Shown here one piece after another: positions 28,262 to 40,959 of a stretch of 64,000 bases of DNA. The notes beneath the pieces are model-generated. The model had not been told where the DNA came from. It saw nothing but the letters and a program-made list of their open reading frames with translations, and did not search any database. Each line of letters starts with the position of its first letter. Positions within the stretch are counted from its first letter, which is position 1. Both the position numbers and the translations under genes were made by a program. The DNA comes from Panonychus citri (Eukaryota; Arthropoda; Arachnida; Trombidiformes; Tetranychidae), in the NCBI RefSeq assembly GCF_014898815.1, contig NW_026515438.1:992001-1056000 (forward strand). The letters are read 5' to 3'.

Positions 28262-28800
28262 ACCATTTGTTTGGTGTGTTCATCAAATGACCAAGGCCCA
28301 TCAACGGTTCCCAATTTACAGTAAATTAAACTCATCTTATGATTATCGGCATCTATACATCTCTCACCAACACCAAGTTGACCCTCTTCATTGAGACGGA
28401 AAAGTTGATTACCACCCGATGAATGGCAAGTGGAAAGATGAACAGTTCGTGGTGGTGCCGATGATCCAGTGTCCAAACATTTGTCGGTCGCTTTGTTTCG
28501 CACTTCGCCCCAATGGACATTTGCTGGAAGGGCAGGGAAATGTTTGTAAACAACATGACCGATTCGATCCATGAACCAGTCAAATGATTTACATTGAAGT
28601 TAATCTTTGATCGCCAATTGAGCGGAAACATCACCAGGATCATAGAAAGTGGCCAAAGGCTCACGGGTGTAGAAATAATCTCGATACTTTTGGTCCCATC
28701 AAATTGAGCTTCAAGGAAAACATTAACATGCCCTTAGGCTGCTTTCACTTCTCGATATTCAGTACGGATTATAAATCTTTTCGTTCAACAATTATCTTCC
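28262..28800 (-). pseudogene. GALNT pseudogene fragment with a near-identical 437-bp tract
   Basis: 28,262-28,698 aligns without gaps to 733-1169 of the GALNT gene. By eye I find two substitutions (28,544 and about 28,600). The second turns a Lys codon into a stop in the coding frame (after the CKSFDW region). Outside this tract the homology is old: about 28,705-28,790 matches parent 1672-1765 at roughly 75%, with about 500 bp of parent missing between. Upstream of the tract only short words match. It cannot encode a functional enzyme. Confidence 0.9.
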
Positions 28801-29089
28801 ACCGATCAAATTATCTCAATCAACGAAATATGATTAACACTTTGGAAGTGTTCATTTTAATCAGGAATCGTTTAAATTAGTTACATTGATTTTGATAAAA
28901 TTGAGGCAAAAAGTGATTAGTAAAAAAGTCAAATCAGAGTTGATTTGTTATCAAAAAATGTTTAACAATTAGTGTTGATTACAATTTACAGAGTGAAAAA
29001 GATTGATTGTCAAGATTAATGGTACAATTAGAAAACAACTATCACAGTGATTCGTATTGTTGATTGGTGATCAACAATCGAAGGGAAAA
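28801..29089. other. Intergenic DNA between GALNT fragment and Dscam-like gene
   Basis: AT-rich; probably the 3' UTR of the Dscam-like gene. Nothing else recognised. Confidence 0.4.
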
Positions 29090-32000
29090 TCATAAGAAAT
29101 TAAAGTAATCATAACGATGATCAGAATCTTTTTGTGTTTGATTCGTGTCAGATTTAACGCAATCGTCCACCGACGCTAACGACGATTGTGACCCGTTCAT
29201 GTAGATATGTTGAGATGGCATTTGACGGGTGGAGTTAATTGTTGCTGCGATTCGTTGATTATCTTGCATCGATTGAGGAACTGGAGGTAAAGATGAACTT
29301 CGTTCCCGAAAAATTCTCGCCTCATAAGGTGTCGAGTATTCTTGGTTCATATTCTCAGGTACCATTGTCCTTTTAGTGTAATAACACTTGAGTGTATCAA
29401 AATCTTTATTCGAGATCAAAGTTCGAGGTATCAAAGGTTGACCTCGATCGATCGTATCGTTGGCATATCGATGCAAACTTAAGACACTATTGTCTGTGGA
29501 CATCATGGTCGGATGATGAAGTGTCGCCGAGGCTGGTAATGGACTAAGATATTGGAAATTAGTGGCCGGTGTGTGCGTCATGTAATTTGATCTGATAAGG
29601 TCAGTTTTCCGTTCTTCTATGTAGACAAATACATAGGCAACTGCACAAATGACCACCACGATGATAATTGTTATCGCAATTGGAATCACGATGAAGGAAC
29701 CATAATATTTAGCACTTCGAAGGTCATTCTCGTAATTGTAATCATGTTGATCGCTCAAAGAATCTATTGAGCAGAGAAAAGAAAACAATTAATTGTGAAT
29801 ATTTTCTCAACATATTAATGGTAATTAAATTAAATTCCACTTGTAATTAGCTTGAGCCAAAGACAGAATTTAAATTACCAACGTCATCTTAGTTTGTAAA
29901 TCATTCTAAATGTAAATTTGCTATCAAATTTACTTAATTGCGTAGCAATTTGATTAGAAACAGATACTCAAATATCTATCACAATCAGTGAAGAATCAAA
30001 TGTTAGTAACAATTTAAATTTAAAACATCAAGTAATCAATGGGAAAATAAATCAACGCAATTAACTAAGAACTGAGATAAAATTAGAAATCAAACCAACT
30101 AATATTATGGATACTAATCAACAATCAATCAAATTGATCACTAATTGTGTTACAATCGATGAGCATTAGTTTGAAAAGAGTAAAGTGATTAACGTATTTA
30201 GTTGATTTTGAAGGAAAATCAATGAATTTTTTTTTCATGTAAATAAACATGGAGAAGGGAAAAGTTCTGATAATCTGAAATTCAATGAGATTATTAATTT
30301 TCTTACTCAGTAAATTATTCAATATGCTAATCAATATGTTGTTAAATTTATTCTGATTATCATTGATACGAAAATGAAAATGATTCAATCCAATTTAATC
30401 AGATTAACCTGGAAATCTCCTGTTGGATAGTTAATCTTTTAATAGTAAATTAGATGCTGAAGGTGATTAGATTAATCAATTGAAAATTAATCTCACCTGA
30501 ATTGAATGAGTCCGCTAATGTTTTCACATTTATCGTTTGACTGGGCTCACTTACTCCATGATCTGAATCGATTATCATGTAAATATAATACCAAGTGTTA
30601 CTTTTCAGTCCATCGATTTCATATTCATTTGATTTGGAAACTGTGAATGATTTAGTTAACCATGAAGAGTTTTCTTCCTTATAGTAGATTTTATAATCTA
30701 AGCAGATACAAGAGACAAAAATTAAATTCTGTTAACGATTATGATGATTAACTTACAATTGACATTAATATTGGACGAGGGTTCGTCTAATTTAACTACG
30801 AAGCCAGAATCCTTTTTCTCAGCATTTCTGATGATTGGAGCTTTAGGTGGATCTGTAGTTAATTGGAAACAATTAGAATTGGATTTCAATGACTAATAAT
30901 GAACTTTTCGTTTATCAACTAACCAAAAGCCGAAGTAGATGAAAATATTGGAGGAGAAAGTGGACCTTCACCGGCGGAATTGTAAGCTCGAATTAGAATT
31001 GAATAAGTTGTTCCCGCTTTAAGTCCAGTTATTGTCCATTTTTGTTGGTACTTATTACTTGGTTCGCCGGTGAATGAAATGTCAATCAAACTGTAAGAGC
31101 TAATTTCAAAGTCGCTAGATGCTAACATTGAATCAGCTGATTCTTTGTAAGTTAAATGGTAACCAATTAATTTTCCTCGCCAGTGGTTGATTAAAGGCGC
31201 TTTCCAGGTCACTTCTAATGATCGGGTTGTCTTGGACTCAACTTTAATATCGATCGGTGTTCCATTGGGAATCTCTTCTTTGGTGTTAAATGTGATTATC
31301 GATGAAGGTAAACTCCGTCCAATTGAATTTTCAGCGATCATACGAAGTGAATAAACTGTCCCAGGTTCCAATTTATCTTTAATTTGATGAGTTAATTGTG
31401 AACCGATGATTGATTCTTGTTCAGTTTTCTCACTCAAAGTACCATTTCCAGGCCAATATTCGAGGATATAATTAATTATCGGCGACCCATTAGGCTGGGC
31501 TGCTGACCATTGGAGAGTAATTGATCGAGTCCAAATTGTATCGATTTTCAAGCCTTCAACAATTGATGGAACATCTAATCAAATCAAAATTAGATAGAAA
31601 AAGCAACTGTATCATTATCCTTGTCAACAATTACAATGAGACACAATTGAATAGTTAAATAACATCAGGGAACAATTAAGGTTGACATGGAAAAGTTTAA
31701 ACAAATAACCCAAAGCTAATGATTTGACTTTAATCAAGTTAATTAGAGTGACATGTAGTCAGAAAAAAAAACCATCGAGTTTCAAATGACAAGTTTGAAA
31801 TTAATCGTTTGGAATAATTGAATTAAATTGTTACCTTGAACAATTAGAACGTTAATCATTGAATCGTCACCGAAATCATTGTTAGCATTACAAAGATAAG
31901 AACCAGAATCGTCTAATTGAACTTTATCGATATGAAGATTGAACAAACTTCGATTGTGATCTTTCCCGGTATCTCCTTCGTTAATCATGTAACGTGATTG

Positions 32001-35000
32001 ACTTGACGATGACAATTCAATTGGCTCCAATTTGCCGGATGAAAATTGCCGATGCCAAGTATTGATTATCGGCTTAGTACCAGAAGCCTCACAAGATAAG
32101 GTCACTTTGGTCCCGCGAGCGGCAGTAACCCGATTATGTTTGATTGAAAATCGAGGTCCCTCTAGATACAATATTAGATACAACAAATTGCAATTAACTC
32201 TAATTGATTATTTATTAGTCAGTAATCATTTTAATGTTTACTCAATCAACAATTGACAATCAGTTAATTGCCAATTATGATTAAAAAAAGAGCTCCAATG
32301 ATCAGTTGATTGATTCATCCGAAAGGTTTATCATGAAATTAACACTTCATGAGTATCGATCAGTAGTAACTAATCATAATCACTAATCGGATCTATTTAA
32401 TTTGAATTAACTGATAATCAATGAAACAAAAAATTCATTAAAAAAAAGTAAACAAATTTATATTTACAATTAACTTTCTCTCTTTCATGATCTGGTTATG
32501 ATTTCAAGTGTTCTCATCAATCTCAAGCAATTAGCTAATAATTAAATTGTCACTCACATGGATAACTTACCATAGACTTTAATTAGAAACATCCAATTAA
32601 TTGATTCTTTATTAGATGTTGCTTTACATTCATATTGACCAGAATCCTCTAATTTAACTGAATCAATTGTGTACGTTGATCCATGACCAATAGGCTTGTA
32701 GTAATAATCTCCTTGATCTGGATTTAATTGTTATCAATTAAAAACAAGTAGAAAAGGTGATTAAAGATAATTAATTGTATATTCTTATGGCGATAATCAT
32801 AAACCATAATCAAAACCTCAGTGAAAAGGATAAACTTTTAAAGAGTGTAAACAAATTGGCTTGAAGAGAATGATAAATGAACGTAATCAAATCAATCAAT
32901 CATTAGATTAACAATGGAAAATGAGTTAATCCAGAAAATGTTTTTTCTTCTTTTTCTCCAATTATCAGAATGAAAAGAGAAAAATTTTCATTGTTCTTCC
33001 GTTTTCTCCATAGATTTGAATAGAAGTTTTCTTTTCGAACCCATTACCATGAGTCTTTGTGTATTCGAAATTGTTGTTGAAAGATAGAGAACAGTTAATG
33101 ATTCTGATCAATCAGAGACAAAAGACCAACATGGGAGAGAGACAACAACATGAGGTCTTTGGGTGAAATGGATGAGGATGAAGATGAAGATGAGAGGATG
33201 AGGATAAGAGTTCGAGGTTATTTTCATCAAAAATAATGTTTTTACCTCTTCGAAGGCTTCGAGGAGATAATGTATCTTTTTCCTCTCTCTCTTTCTTTTT
33301 TCTCTTTCTTTTTTCTTTCTTTGAGGTAAAAATGATGAACATAGAAAATAGAATGTTTCTGAGAATAGAACTGAAATGGGAAAAGGAAATTCAGTAGATG
33401 ATGAAGAAGAGAAAGAAAGGAAATAAAAATTCGAAAATGAGTATAAGATGAGGGATGGAAAATTGTTCGCGTTTGTTGAAAGATGAATTAGATTCTACAT
33501 GGATGAAGAAAGAAATTGTTAAGATGAAGATGGAGAGAGATGAATAAGAATAACAAAGAATATGATGATTATTATTATTATGAAAAAGGAAAGGGAAATA
33601 AAGAGCATGATAATATCAGGAGAATTAGAAAACTAATCAAGTTACAGAATAATTTAACAATTTATCCATCAGTTCAGACTCTCAATAGGCTTAACCTTAG
33701 GTGAGAAAGAATCATTAACCTAAATTCATCTTCGAAATCATTGGAAACTTTAATTGTCCAAAAAGAAGAGCAATTAACCGACTATTACAGAACCAAGAAA
33801 ATATTATTTTTACAATGGAAAACAATGTAATCTCATTTTCGATGTAAAAAAAAGTTGAACCTAAAACAAAGAGAAGGTCAAAGACATTCGAGGAAGAAAA
33901 TGAATTGAGATTGTCGAGTTTTCCTTTATATCGATAATCGATTCTCAGTTCAGTCATTGAGGTAGATTTCTAGTCAACTGGATGATTGAGATAAACAGGG
34001 GAAGATGATGAAAGTGATGGAAGAAGAAGATGATGAAGAAAAAGAGGTAAAATGTAATAGAGGGAATTGCGATTGACTAACCATTCAAATCGCAATAGGA
34101 AATACTATCAACAGATTACATGATTGAGTGAAAGGAACATATTTAGGAATCAGATATTCGGATGATGATGAAGATAAACAAGGTCACGAATCATAAATTT
34201 AAAGAGAAAATGAAAGTTACCTTGAGAGAGAGAGAGAGAGTGAATATATTAAATCAGCTGATTTTTTGCTCTTTTCTTCAGCAAATACAGAGGAAAAAAA
34301 CTACGAAATGATTATGATTTTTTCTTGGTTACATTTCTGATTAGATTAACCATTAAATTGTCACTAAATTGTTCCATTTCCTAATGATTTGAAGATGATA
34401 AATTGTTTGGAAAGGAGAAATTATCACAATTTAAAAAGTGCGAAAAAAACTTTCTCTGGTTTAATCATCGCCATGGAAATGGTTTTCATTTTTTTCTGGT
34501 TATGCTTTTTTTCAGTTACGTAATCAACTTAATTGTTACAATTAAGTTGATCTAACGATTTTATTCCAACTGAAAACTCTTTAAATTGTTGTAATCATCA
34601 ATTGATTTGGTTCGTTGATTTAAATGATTATTATGGTTACTTGTTTTTTTCTGATTTTCTGATGGTTTATTAATCCAGTTGCAGAGTTAAATTGTTATTT
34701 ATGGTTTTCTAATGATTTCATAGTTGCTCTTTGATTTAGATTAATCCTCATTAGTCTAGATTAATGAGGATAAGATTCATCAAGTCATTAGTGGTCAATG
34801 TTGACAAGAAATCAGCTGATTGTGAAAATGACCAAGTTTCACTTTTTCCATTGACTTTCTCTCACAATCATTTGTAAATAAATCAACAATTAATCTGATT
34901 GGAGTGATGATTAGCCAATCTAATCCAACATGCTGACCATAACTGAGATTAACCCACTTTAATTGTAAAAATAGTTAATGGAAAAGCCCTCAGGTTACTA

Positions 35001-36665
35001 GATTTCATCAACGTTATTGTTTTTTTGTCTCCTTCTTGATTGTTGATTGGCTCTTATGTTGATAACAATAATTGATTATAACTAATCTACTAAGTAGTTT
35101 AATTGGCTGATTATCCAATATGTGTAAACTAGAGTTAACTGTTGAAAATAATTAACTAATTAACGACTGATTAACTGACTAATTACTGTAATTGCATCCG
35201 TTTGGAGGCTTAATCAGTAACAATAATCGGTTGATTTTTAGTCACCTTTATCCGTTTTTATCAAAACGATTAATTGTCACACATATTATTTGATTATAAT
35301 TATATGGTAATGATTGACGATTGATGATAATTTGAAAGTCTACAATTAAATTAATAGTAAATTAAACTTACCTTGTGATGAATTAACAACTCTAAACCAT
35401 GAGATGGTTGGATTTGGTTTACCATGAGCTGAACAATTGATCACAATTGAATCACCTAAACCTAAATCTAAATCATTTGGACGTAAATCCCATCCAAGAC
35501 CAGAATCAATGGCTAATAGTGATTAAAGTTAATTGTGACAATCAGGTTAATAACCAATAATGAACCAGGAATACAGGAAAAAAAATGATATTGAAAAGCA
35601 AACAATTAGAAAAATATTTAATTGTATTAAAGTAATAATCATTATTATCGATAAAATTTGCTAATTTTGCTAATCCACTTTAATTGTTAACAATCAATAC
35701 CATGAATTAAGGTGAGTGACTTGTTGAAAATTAAAAGATTGTCCAACAGCAACAATTAAATTTGATCAATACAAATAACATGAAACTGAATTAAAAGTTA
35801 TCGTGTTAAATTGTTACTTTTCAACAACAATTGAAATACAATTGGGTTGAAACAATTAGTAAATTGTTTCGGAAATTTAGCTTTCAATAGAAAAGAATAC
35901 AATTAATCTTTAATTGCTCGATTAATGATAAACTTTTCAATGTCAATTTATCTCTAATTTAAACAGTTAATTGCAATCATAAAAGTGATTCAATTAATCA
36001 ATTGGATTTAATTGTTTAAAACCATTTCCAGAGGTAATGTAAACAAATTGCTGATATTAATCATTGAATATGATAAAATATTGATAACAATTAAATCTAA
36101 ACAATAACAGTTGGGATAAACAAACTGTTCACAATTAACAATCAAAGTATGATTGAGCAATTAACTTTAATTGTAAGACTATTTTAAGTCAAGTATTGAT
36201 AAAAAAACTTTTTCCCCAATTAATAAACTATTAATACTTTTCATCTAATTTAAATTTAAATTGATAATTACCAGATTATGATTAACTCAATTAGCTTGAT
36301 TGTTAATTTAAAAGCTTAACGTTGACGTAACTAAATTAACTAACTAAATCTAAATCATCTTCAAAGATAAACAAAAGTTTTGGTTAAGTTAAATTAAGTA
36401 AACTAATCAAGTAACAATTTGATTATAATGAAAGGATTGATTGTTGTTGAATAAAGTTCACAATTAATCACATAAATCACAATGATTAATGATTAAAAAA
36501 TCACTGAAAAAACATTACAATCAGTTGATTGTTATGAGGTATGAACTAAATTAAAATCCACTGGCAGAAACAAACCACAAACAATCAACAAGAGCACAAT
36601 TAATACTTACATATGATGGATGGTAAACAATTAAACACAATTAATACTGAAACAATTAGAAGCAT
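29090..36665 (-). CDS. Short Dscam-like cell-surface receptor (2 Ig, 3 FN3, TM)
   Basis: Eight exons whose phases all match (phase 1): 36665-36611, 35512-35372, 32717-32571, 32161-31835, 31574-30924, 30852-30757, 30697-30497, 29763-29090. Their total of 2292 nt gives 763 residues. Exon 1 is a signal peptide (MLLIVSVLIVFNCLPSII). Exons 2-3 make Ig1 (INCSAHG, ISWF, DSGQYECKA). Exon 4 makes Ig2 (LSCEASG, DDSGSYLCNA). Exon 5 carries two FN3 domains and exons 6-7 the third. Exon 8 gives the membrane helix (FIVIPIAITIIIVVVICAVAYVF) and a tail of about 180 residues with NFQYLSPL and C-terminal DYFNFL. Dscam-family proteins are homophilic neuronal/immune adhesion receptors; truncated versions are known from chelicerates. 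A paralogous tail exon lies at 39.6 kb. Confidence 0.88.
32718..35371 (-). other. Intron 2 of the Dscam-like gene (2.65 kb)
   Basis: Contains purine-rich low-complexity DNA (33,100-33,600, 33,980-34,240, with a GA repeat near 34,226-34,240). Short open frames here are compositional. I searched the - strand for an extra Ig exon and saw none with Cys/Trp landmarks. Confidence 0.5.
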
Positions 36666-39569
36666 AATTGATTGTGCAAAATATTGATTATGTTAATAAA
36701 CCACAACAATTAGAAGACAAAATTAAGACGGCAATTTAGATCGGAGTTGAAGAAAACTAAATTAAATCAATATCCATGTTGATGAGTGTTTGATTGAATA
36801 AAAGGAAAGTAAATGAACAAAATATAATCAACAACAATTAACTAATCCAACCATAGGTTTTGGCACTATGGTGACTATTGTTACGATAAAACAATTAACT
36901 TGATCATAGATTGATAATCATGATCAACATTGGAACAATTAATTAAAAAGGATAAGTGATAACAATTAGAAATAGACAAAAGATTCAATGGGAAAAAAAT
37001 ATTAGATTGAAACTGAATTTCAAGTGAAGTGGATAAAGATCATCATAACAAATGAATGAAAGTGAGATGATGATGAGGAAGATGAAGATGATGAAGATGA
37101 TGATGATGATGATGATATTAAAGTAAAGGTTGACAGTAAATAGTTATTACAATGTTTGAGGTCTTTCAAGTATGACAAACTACATTTGGAACGGAATCTT
37201 ATCTCAATCAACTTTAATCATCATTTATGAAGATCCTCCCATTGAATAAAAAGTGGGAGTTAATTGTGACAATAATCATCCTCATCCTTTGTCATCATCA
37301 TCATCATCATTATCTACATCATCCTGATCATCATTGTAATAATCATTATTATTATTGTCAACTAACTCACATTGATGCCTATGAAAAATACTAGAGTCTA
37401 ATTGTTGTTTCAACGATTTAAATTGTGATCAACTTTTCAATTTTTTCCCCTCTCCTATCAAATTAATTGTTATTGTCTCTTAATTAAATTACTTGTTCTT
37501 GTTATTATTATTATTGTATCATTATTGTGATGATTGTTTATTATTAGTTTTAATTTAGTTCAGTCTCTATGAGACTAATATTGAAAACTTGGTTGATAAT
37601 TAAAACGGATTTCCTGTGATTTGTTAATTGTGATAATCAGACAAGTTGAAATATTATGAAACTAAGTTACAATTAAGTTAACAATTAGCTGATTAATAAT
37701 AATGACTTTTTGTTTTTTTCCCTCTGTTGTTAATATTACAATTTCATTAATTAGATTTTGCTTTTTTTTATTGTGTTAATTTTTTTTTTTGATTAATTGT
37801 TACGATTAAAACTAATTAATGTGTTGCTGTTGATCATTTATGTTCACATTAATTTGATCAGATTGAAAATTAATCAAGTGTTAACACTAAGAAATATGAT
37901 TATTATCAATAATGGTTGTTACTGATTAGTTAATTGTTGTGATTTCCTACCGGAAGATATTAGTTGATTACTTAATGATTGATTAATTTAATGTCTCAAT
38001 ACAAGTTAATGATGATTTAAACTGTTAACTGTAACATATATTACCATGATTGTTGATTGCAAAATTAACAACAATTTAAATTACATTGAGGTCCAGTGGG
38101 TCAAATTGTTGGTCAATGAATTGAAAATTAAATCATTTGAATATCAATGAAATGATTACAAAGTTAATTGTAAATTCAATTGATTATCAATCAAGCTGAT
38201 CATTTTGCAATCAAATTAAATCATCTAATCAGTTTTGCAAATTGTAAGTGTTTTCAGATTTAATCATTTGGTTAAGTGAAAAAAAGTTACATTTAACAAA
38301 ATTGTAAATGATTAATTGTAAATTTAGTTAACTATTTAATGATAACTCAACATGGAATCAACTAAATGTAAATCATTTCATTGATTGTTATCAACAATTT
38401 CATCTCAATTCATGAGGATCCGCCCTGAATTTCACCATGAATAAGATGAGGACAATATCATGTGTTAGGATTATCATTTCAATCAACAACAATCAACTCA
38501 ATTCATGTAACATGATGATGATCATCAAAAGTTTCCAGAGATACAAGGAAATACCTTTTTCTTGAGGATTTAACATGAAAAGTTCATTGAGTTCAAAGTG
38601 ATTTTATTATTTCATGATAATATCATTACCAAGGTTCATCATCTCAGGTCTTACTGTTTATTTAAATTGTTTACAATCAGAAGCAGTTGATGGTTATCAT
38701 GTTGATTAATGATTATCATCAATAAGAAACTGTCATTTGATAATATTAACATGATGATAAGTTTTGTCATCTTTGTCCTTTGTTTTATTTTTCACTTTCA
38801 TTTGTTTACTTCCGGGTTACCGTATATGAGATTTGATTGATTTTTGCAAATATCATTTTCACCATGTAACCAATTCTAATTGTTTAGTTAATTAATACTT
38901 CTAATTGAACAATTTCGAACTGATTAGTTGATAATTTATTCCTGTGTTGATTAATGAAACGAAACACTTAATTTAGGATAAACAATCAATGTGTTTTAAT
39001 TAGTGTTGGTTGAACTAGATTTTTCAACGCGAATCCATTCAAGGATGAGAGAGAGAGAGAGTTTGTTGATTGCTGTTTATTAAGCAAATAAATTAGTTTA
39101 ATTTTTTTTTTAAAAAGTTGATTGTTTGTAAAATTGATCCTCTTTACAAGTTTCATATGTATAAGGAATTGATTCACAGCAATTAAGTTGTAAGATTGAT
39201 GCCTGAAAAATTTGATGAGTGAGTTTTCTTGTTGAATTGTCAAGAGTTTGATGACAAAAAAGCAAATGCATATTAAATAAATTGTTGGTGTGTAATTGTA
39301 ATGATACAAATATGAATTGATAATAATTTACAAAAGAGATTGAAAGAGAAACAATTATTATTTTTGTCAAGAAAAATCACTTTAAGAAGATGAGTGTGTG
39401 TGTGTGTGGATGTAGGTGTAGGTGTGAGGTTTTCTTTTGTGAAAGTTGGGGTAGTGTCATGATACTAGAGAATGATGATTAGGCATCATGACAGAATATA
39501 AAGAAAAAAAAGAGAAAAAAATTCCGAACAACTCATGGTAATTAGAATTTTTTTTGTTACTTTTCTTTC
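36666..39569. other. Intergenic/regulatory DNA upstream of the Dscam-like gene
   Basis: No gene supported. It contains a GAT microsatellite (37,096-37,116), a CAT repeat near 37,293-37,312, many TTAATTGT words common to host introns, and a GT run near 39,393-39,408. It should include the receptor's promoter and the 3' UTR of the gene ending at 39,570. Confidence 0.45.
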
Positions 39570-39821
39570 TCATGCTTGAAAGGAGAAAAAATTGTACGAA
39601 CGAGAGTTTCCATTATCACAATGTACATCAGCCTTACAGAAGATATTATTTGCAGAAGATGATGAGGCGGATGAAGATGTTGTTGATGTACCATGTTGGG
39701 GTGGTGTTTGTTGTTGATGATGAGCTGTCGATGTTGATGATTGTGGTGTTTGATGATGTGAGTATGATGTTGATGGTTGAGGTTGAAAGTGAGCTGTTGT
39801 TGGTGATAACATGGTAGATGT

Positions 39822-39852
<31 letters not shown>

Positions 39853-40959
39853 GACTGTACTTGGGTTGGCGATGGTGGTGATTTATGTTGACTGGCGGGT
39901 GATTTTTTATTTTTTGGTGGAGCAGCTAAACTTGGTGGGTGTTTTGGTGGTGGTGCACGAGGAGGTGGTGGGGGAGATGTTGTGGAAAAGGTTGATACTC
40001 TTTTAGAGTCTCTATGATTCTTATTATATGGCAATGACTCGTAAATATAGTTTTCAGCTTCTTCTTCAATTATTGGTCCTTGTTGTTGAGCCCAAAGTGC
40101 TGAAGGAACTGGTGGACGAGCTAATAAAGGTTTACTACGATCTGATGAATCGGTGTATCGAAGAGTTAATGAACTCTCTTCGGATACAATGGATTGGGAA
40201 TGATTGGGAGTCGATGCTGTAGAAATGTATTGAAAATTTTTGGATGGAGAGGTGGGCATTATACCCGCTCTGAGTAGAGCTGCTTTCTTTTCTTCCAGAT
40301 TAAGGTAAGCATAGGCCACAGCACAAACAATTACCACCACGATTATGGCAATAGAAATGGAAATGACGATCATCGTATTAAAATAAATAGGCACTGATCG
40401 ATCAGGTGGTTGTTGAGATCTTTCATAGATATTATTACGCTCTGAATTATAGCCTTTAAGAACTAAAACAAAATGGAAGAGGAAAACAATCAGGGAGAGA
40501 GAGAGAGAAATAAAAATAAAGAGAACAAAATTAAGACAAAATTAGAATCAATTAAAAGAGAAAAATAAGCGAGAATTGGATGAAGTGCGATTTGGAGAAA
40601 TGAAAAGCCACTTATTTATGGAAAAGACAAATAGAGATAATTAGAAGGAGATAGAACTAATTATTCTACTTGTGAATCAACAGAATGATGAAATTTAGGA
40701 GATAAGAGACCAGGGGGAGAGCCCACGAGGAGACACAAAGCAATAAAGAAGAAGAAAGGAAAAGAGAACAGGAAAAGGTGGAAAAGAAAGAGAACAAAAA
40801 AAGGTCGAAGAACCAAGTGGACTTACCTAGATTTTTACCCAAGCTTTTCATTACAGATCCAAATTCTTTGACACTAATTGTTCCATCTCCATCTTTATCA
40901 AACAGAGAAAAAGCTTCTTTAAAATCTGGATCATCACTTAACAATAATCCCTCCGTCAT
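39570..40959 (-). CDS. Candidate chimera: calmodulin-like EF hand joined to a Dscam-like TM/tail exon
   Basis: Exon 1 (40,959-40,827) starts with ATG and encodes a calmodulin-type first EF hand (FKEAFSLFDKDGDGTISVKEF) with all calcium ligands. It ends in a good donor (CTAG|gtaagt), phase 1. The next acceptor on this strand (ttttag at 40,463) opens an exon at 40,462-39,570 in the matching phase. That exon encodes a linker, a membrane helix (MIVISISIAIIVVVIVCAVAY) and a tail with NFQYIS, Pro-rich (PPPPPRAPPPK) and poly-Gln segments. The second exon is clearly a paralogue of the last exon of the 29-36.7 kb receptor. No Ig or FN3 exon and no further EF-hand exon is visible nearby. The joined product would be 341 residues without a signal peptide. 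The splice is inferred; two unrelated partial genes remain possible. Confidence 0.5.

Noticed and set aside
33112..33342. 76-codon frame in the Dscam-like intron
   Set aside because: Purine-rich low complexity, within an intron whose flanking exons join in phase.
39554..40222. Plus-strand frames opposite the Dscam-like tail exon
   Set aside because: Val/Met-rich translations of repeats that encode poly-Gln and Pro on the minus strand; shadows only.
40666..40826. Reading the EF-hand exon through into following sequence
   Set aside because: A strong donor at 40,826 ends the exon, and the read-through sequence is low-complexity Phe/Leu/Ser.
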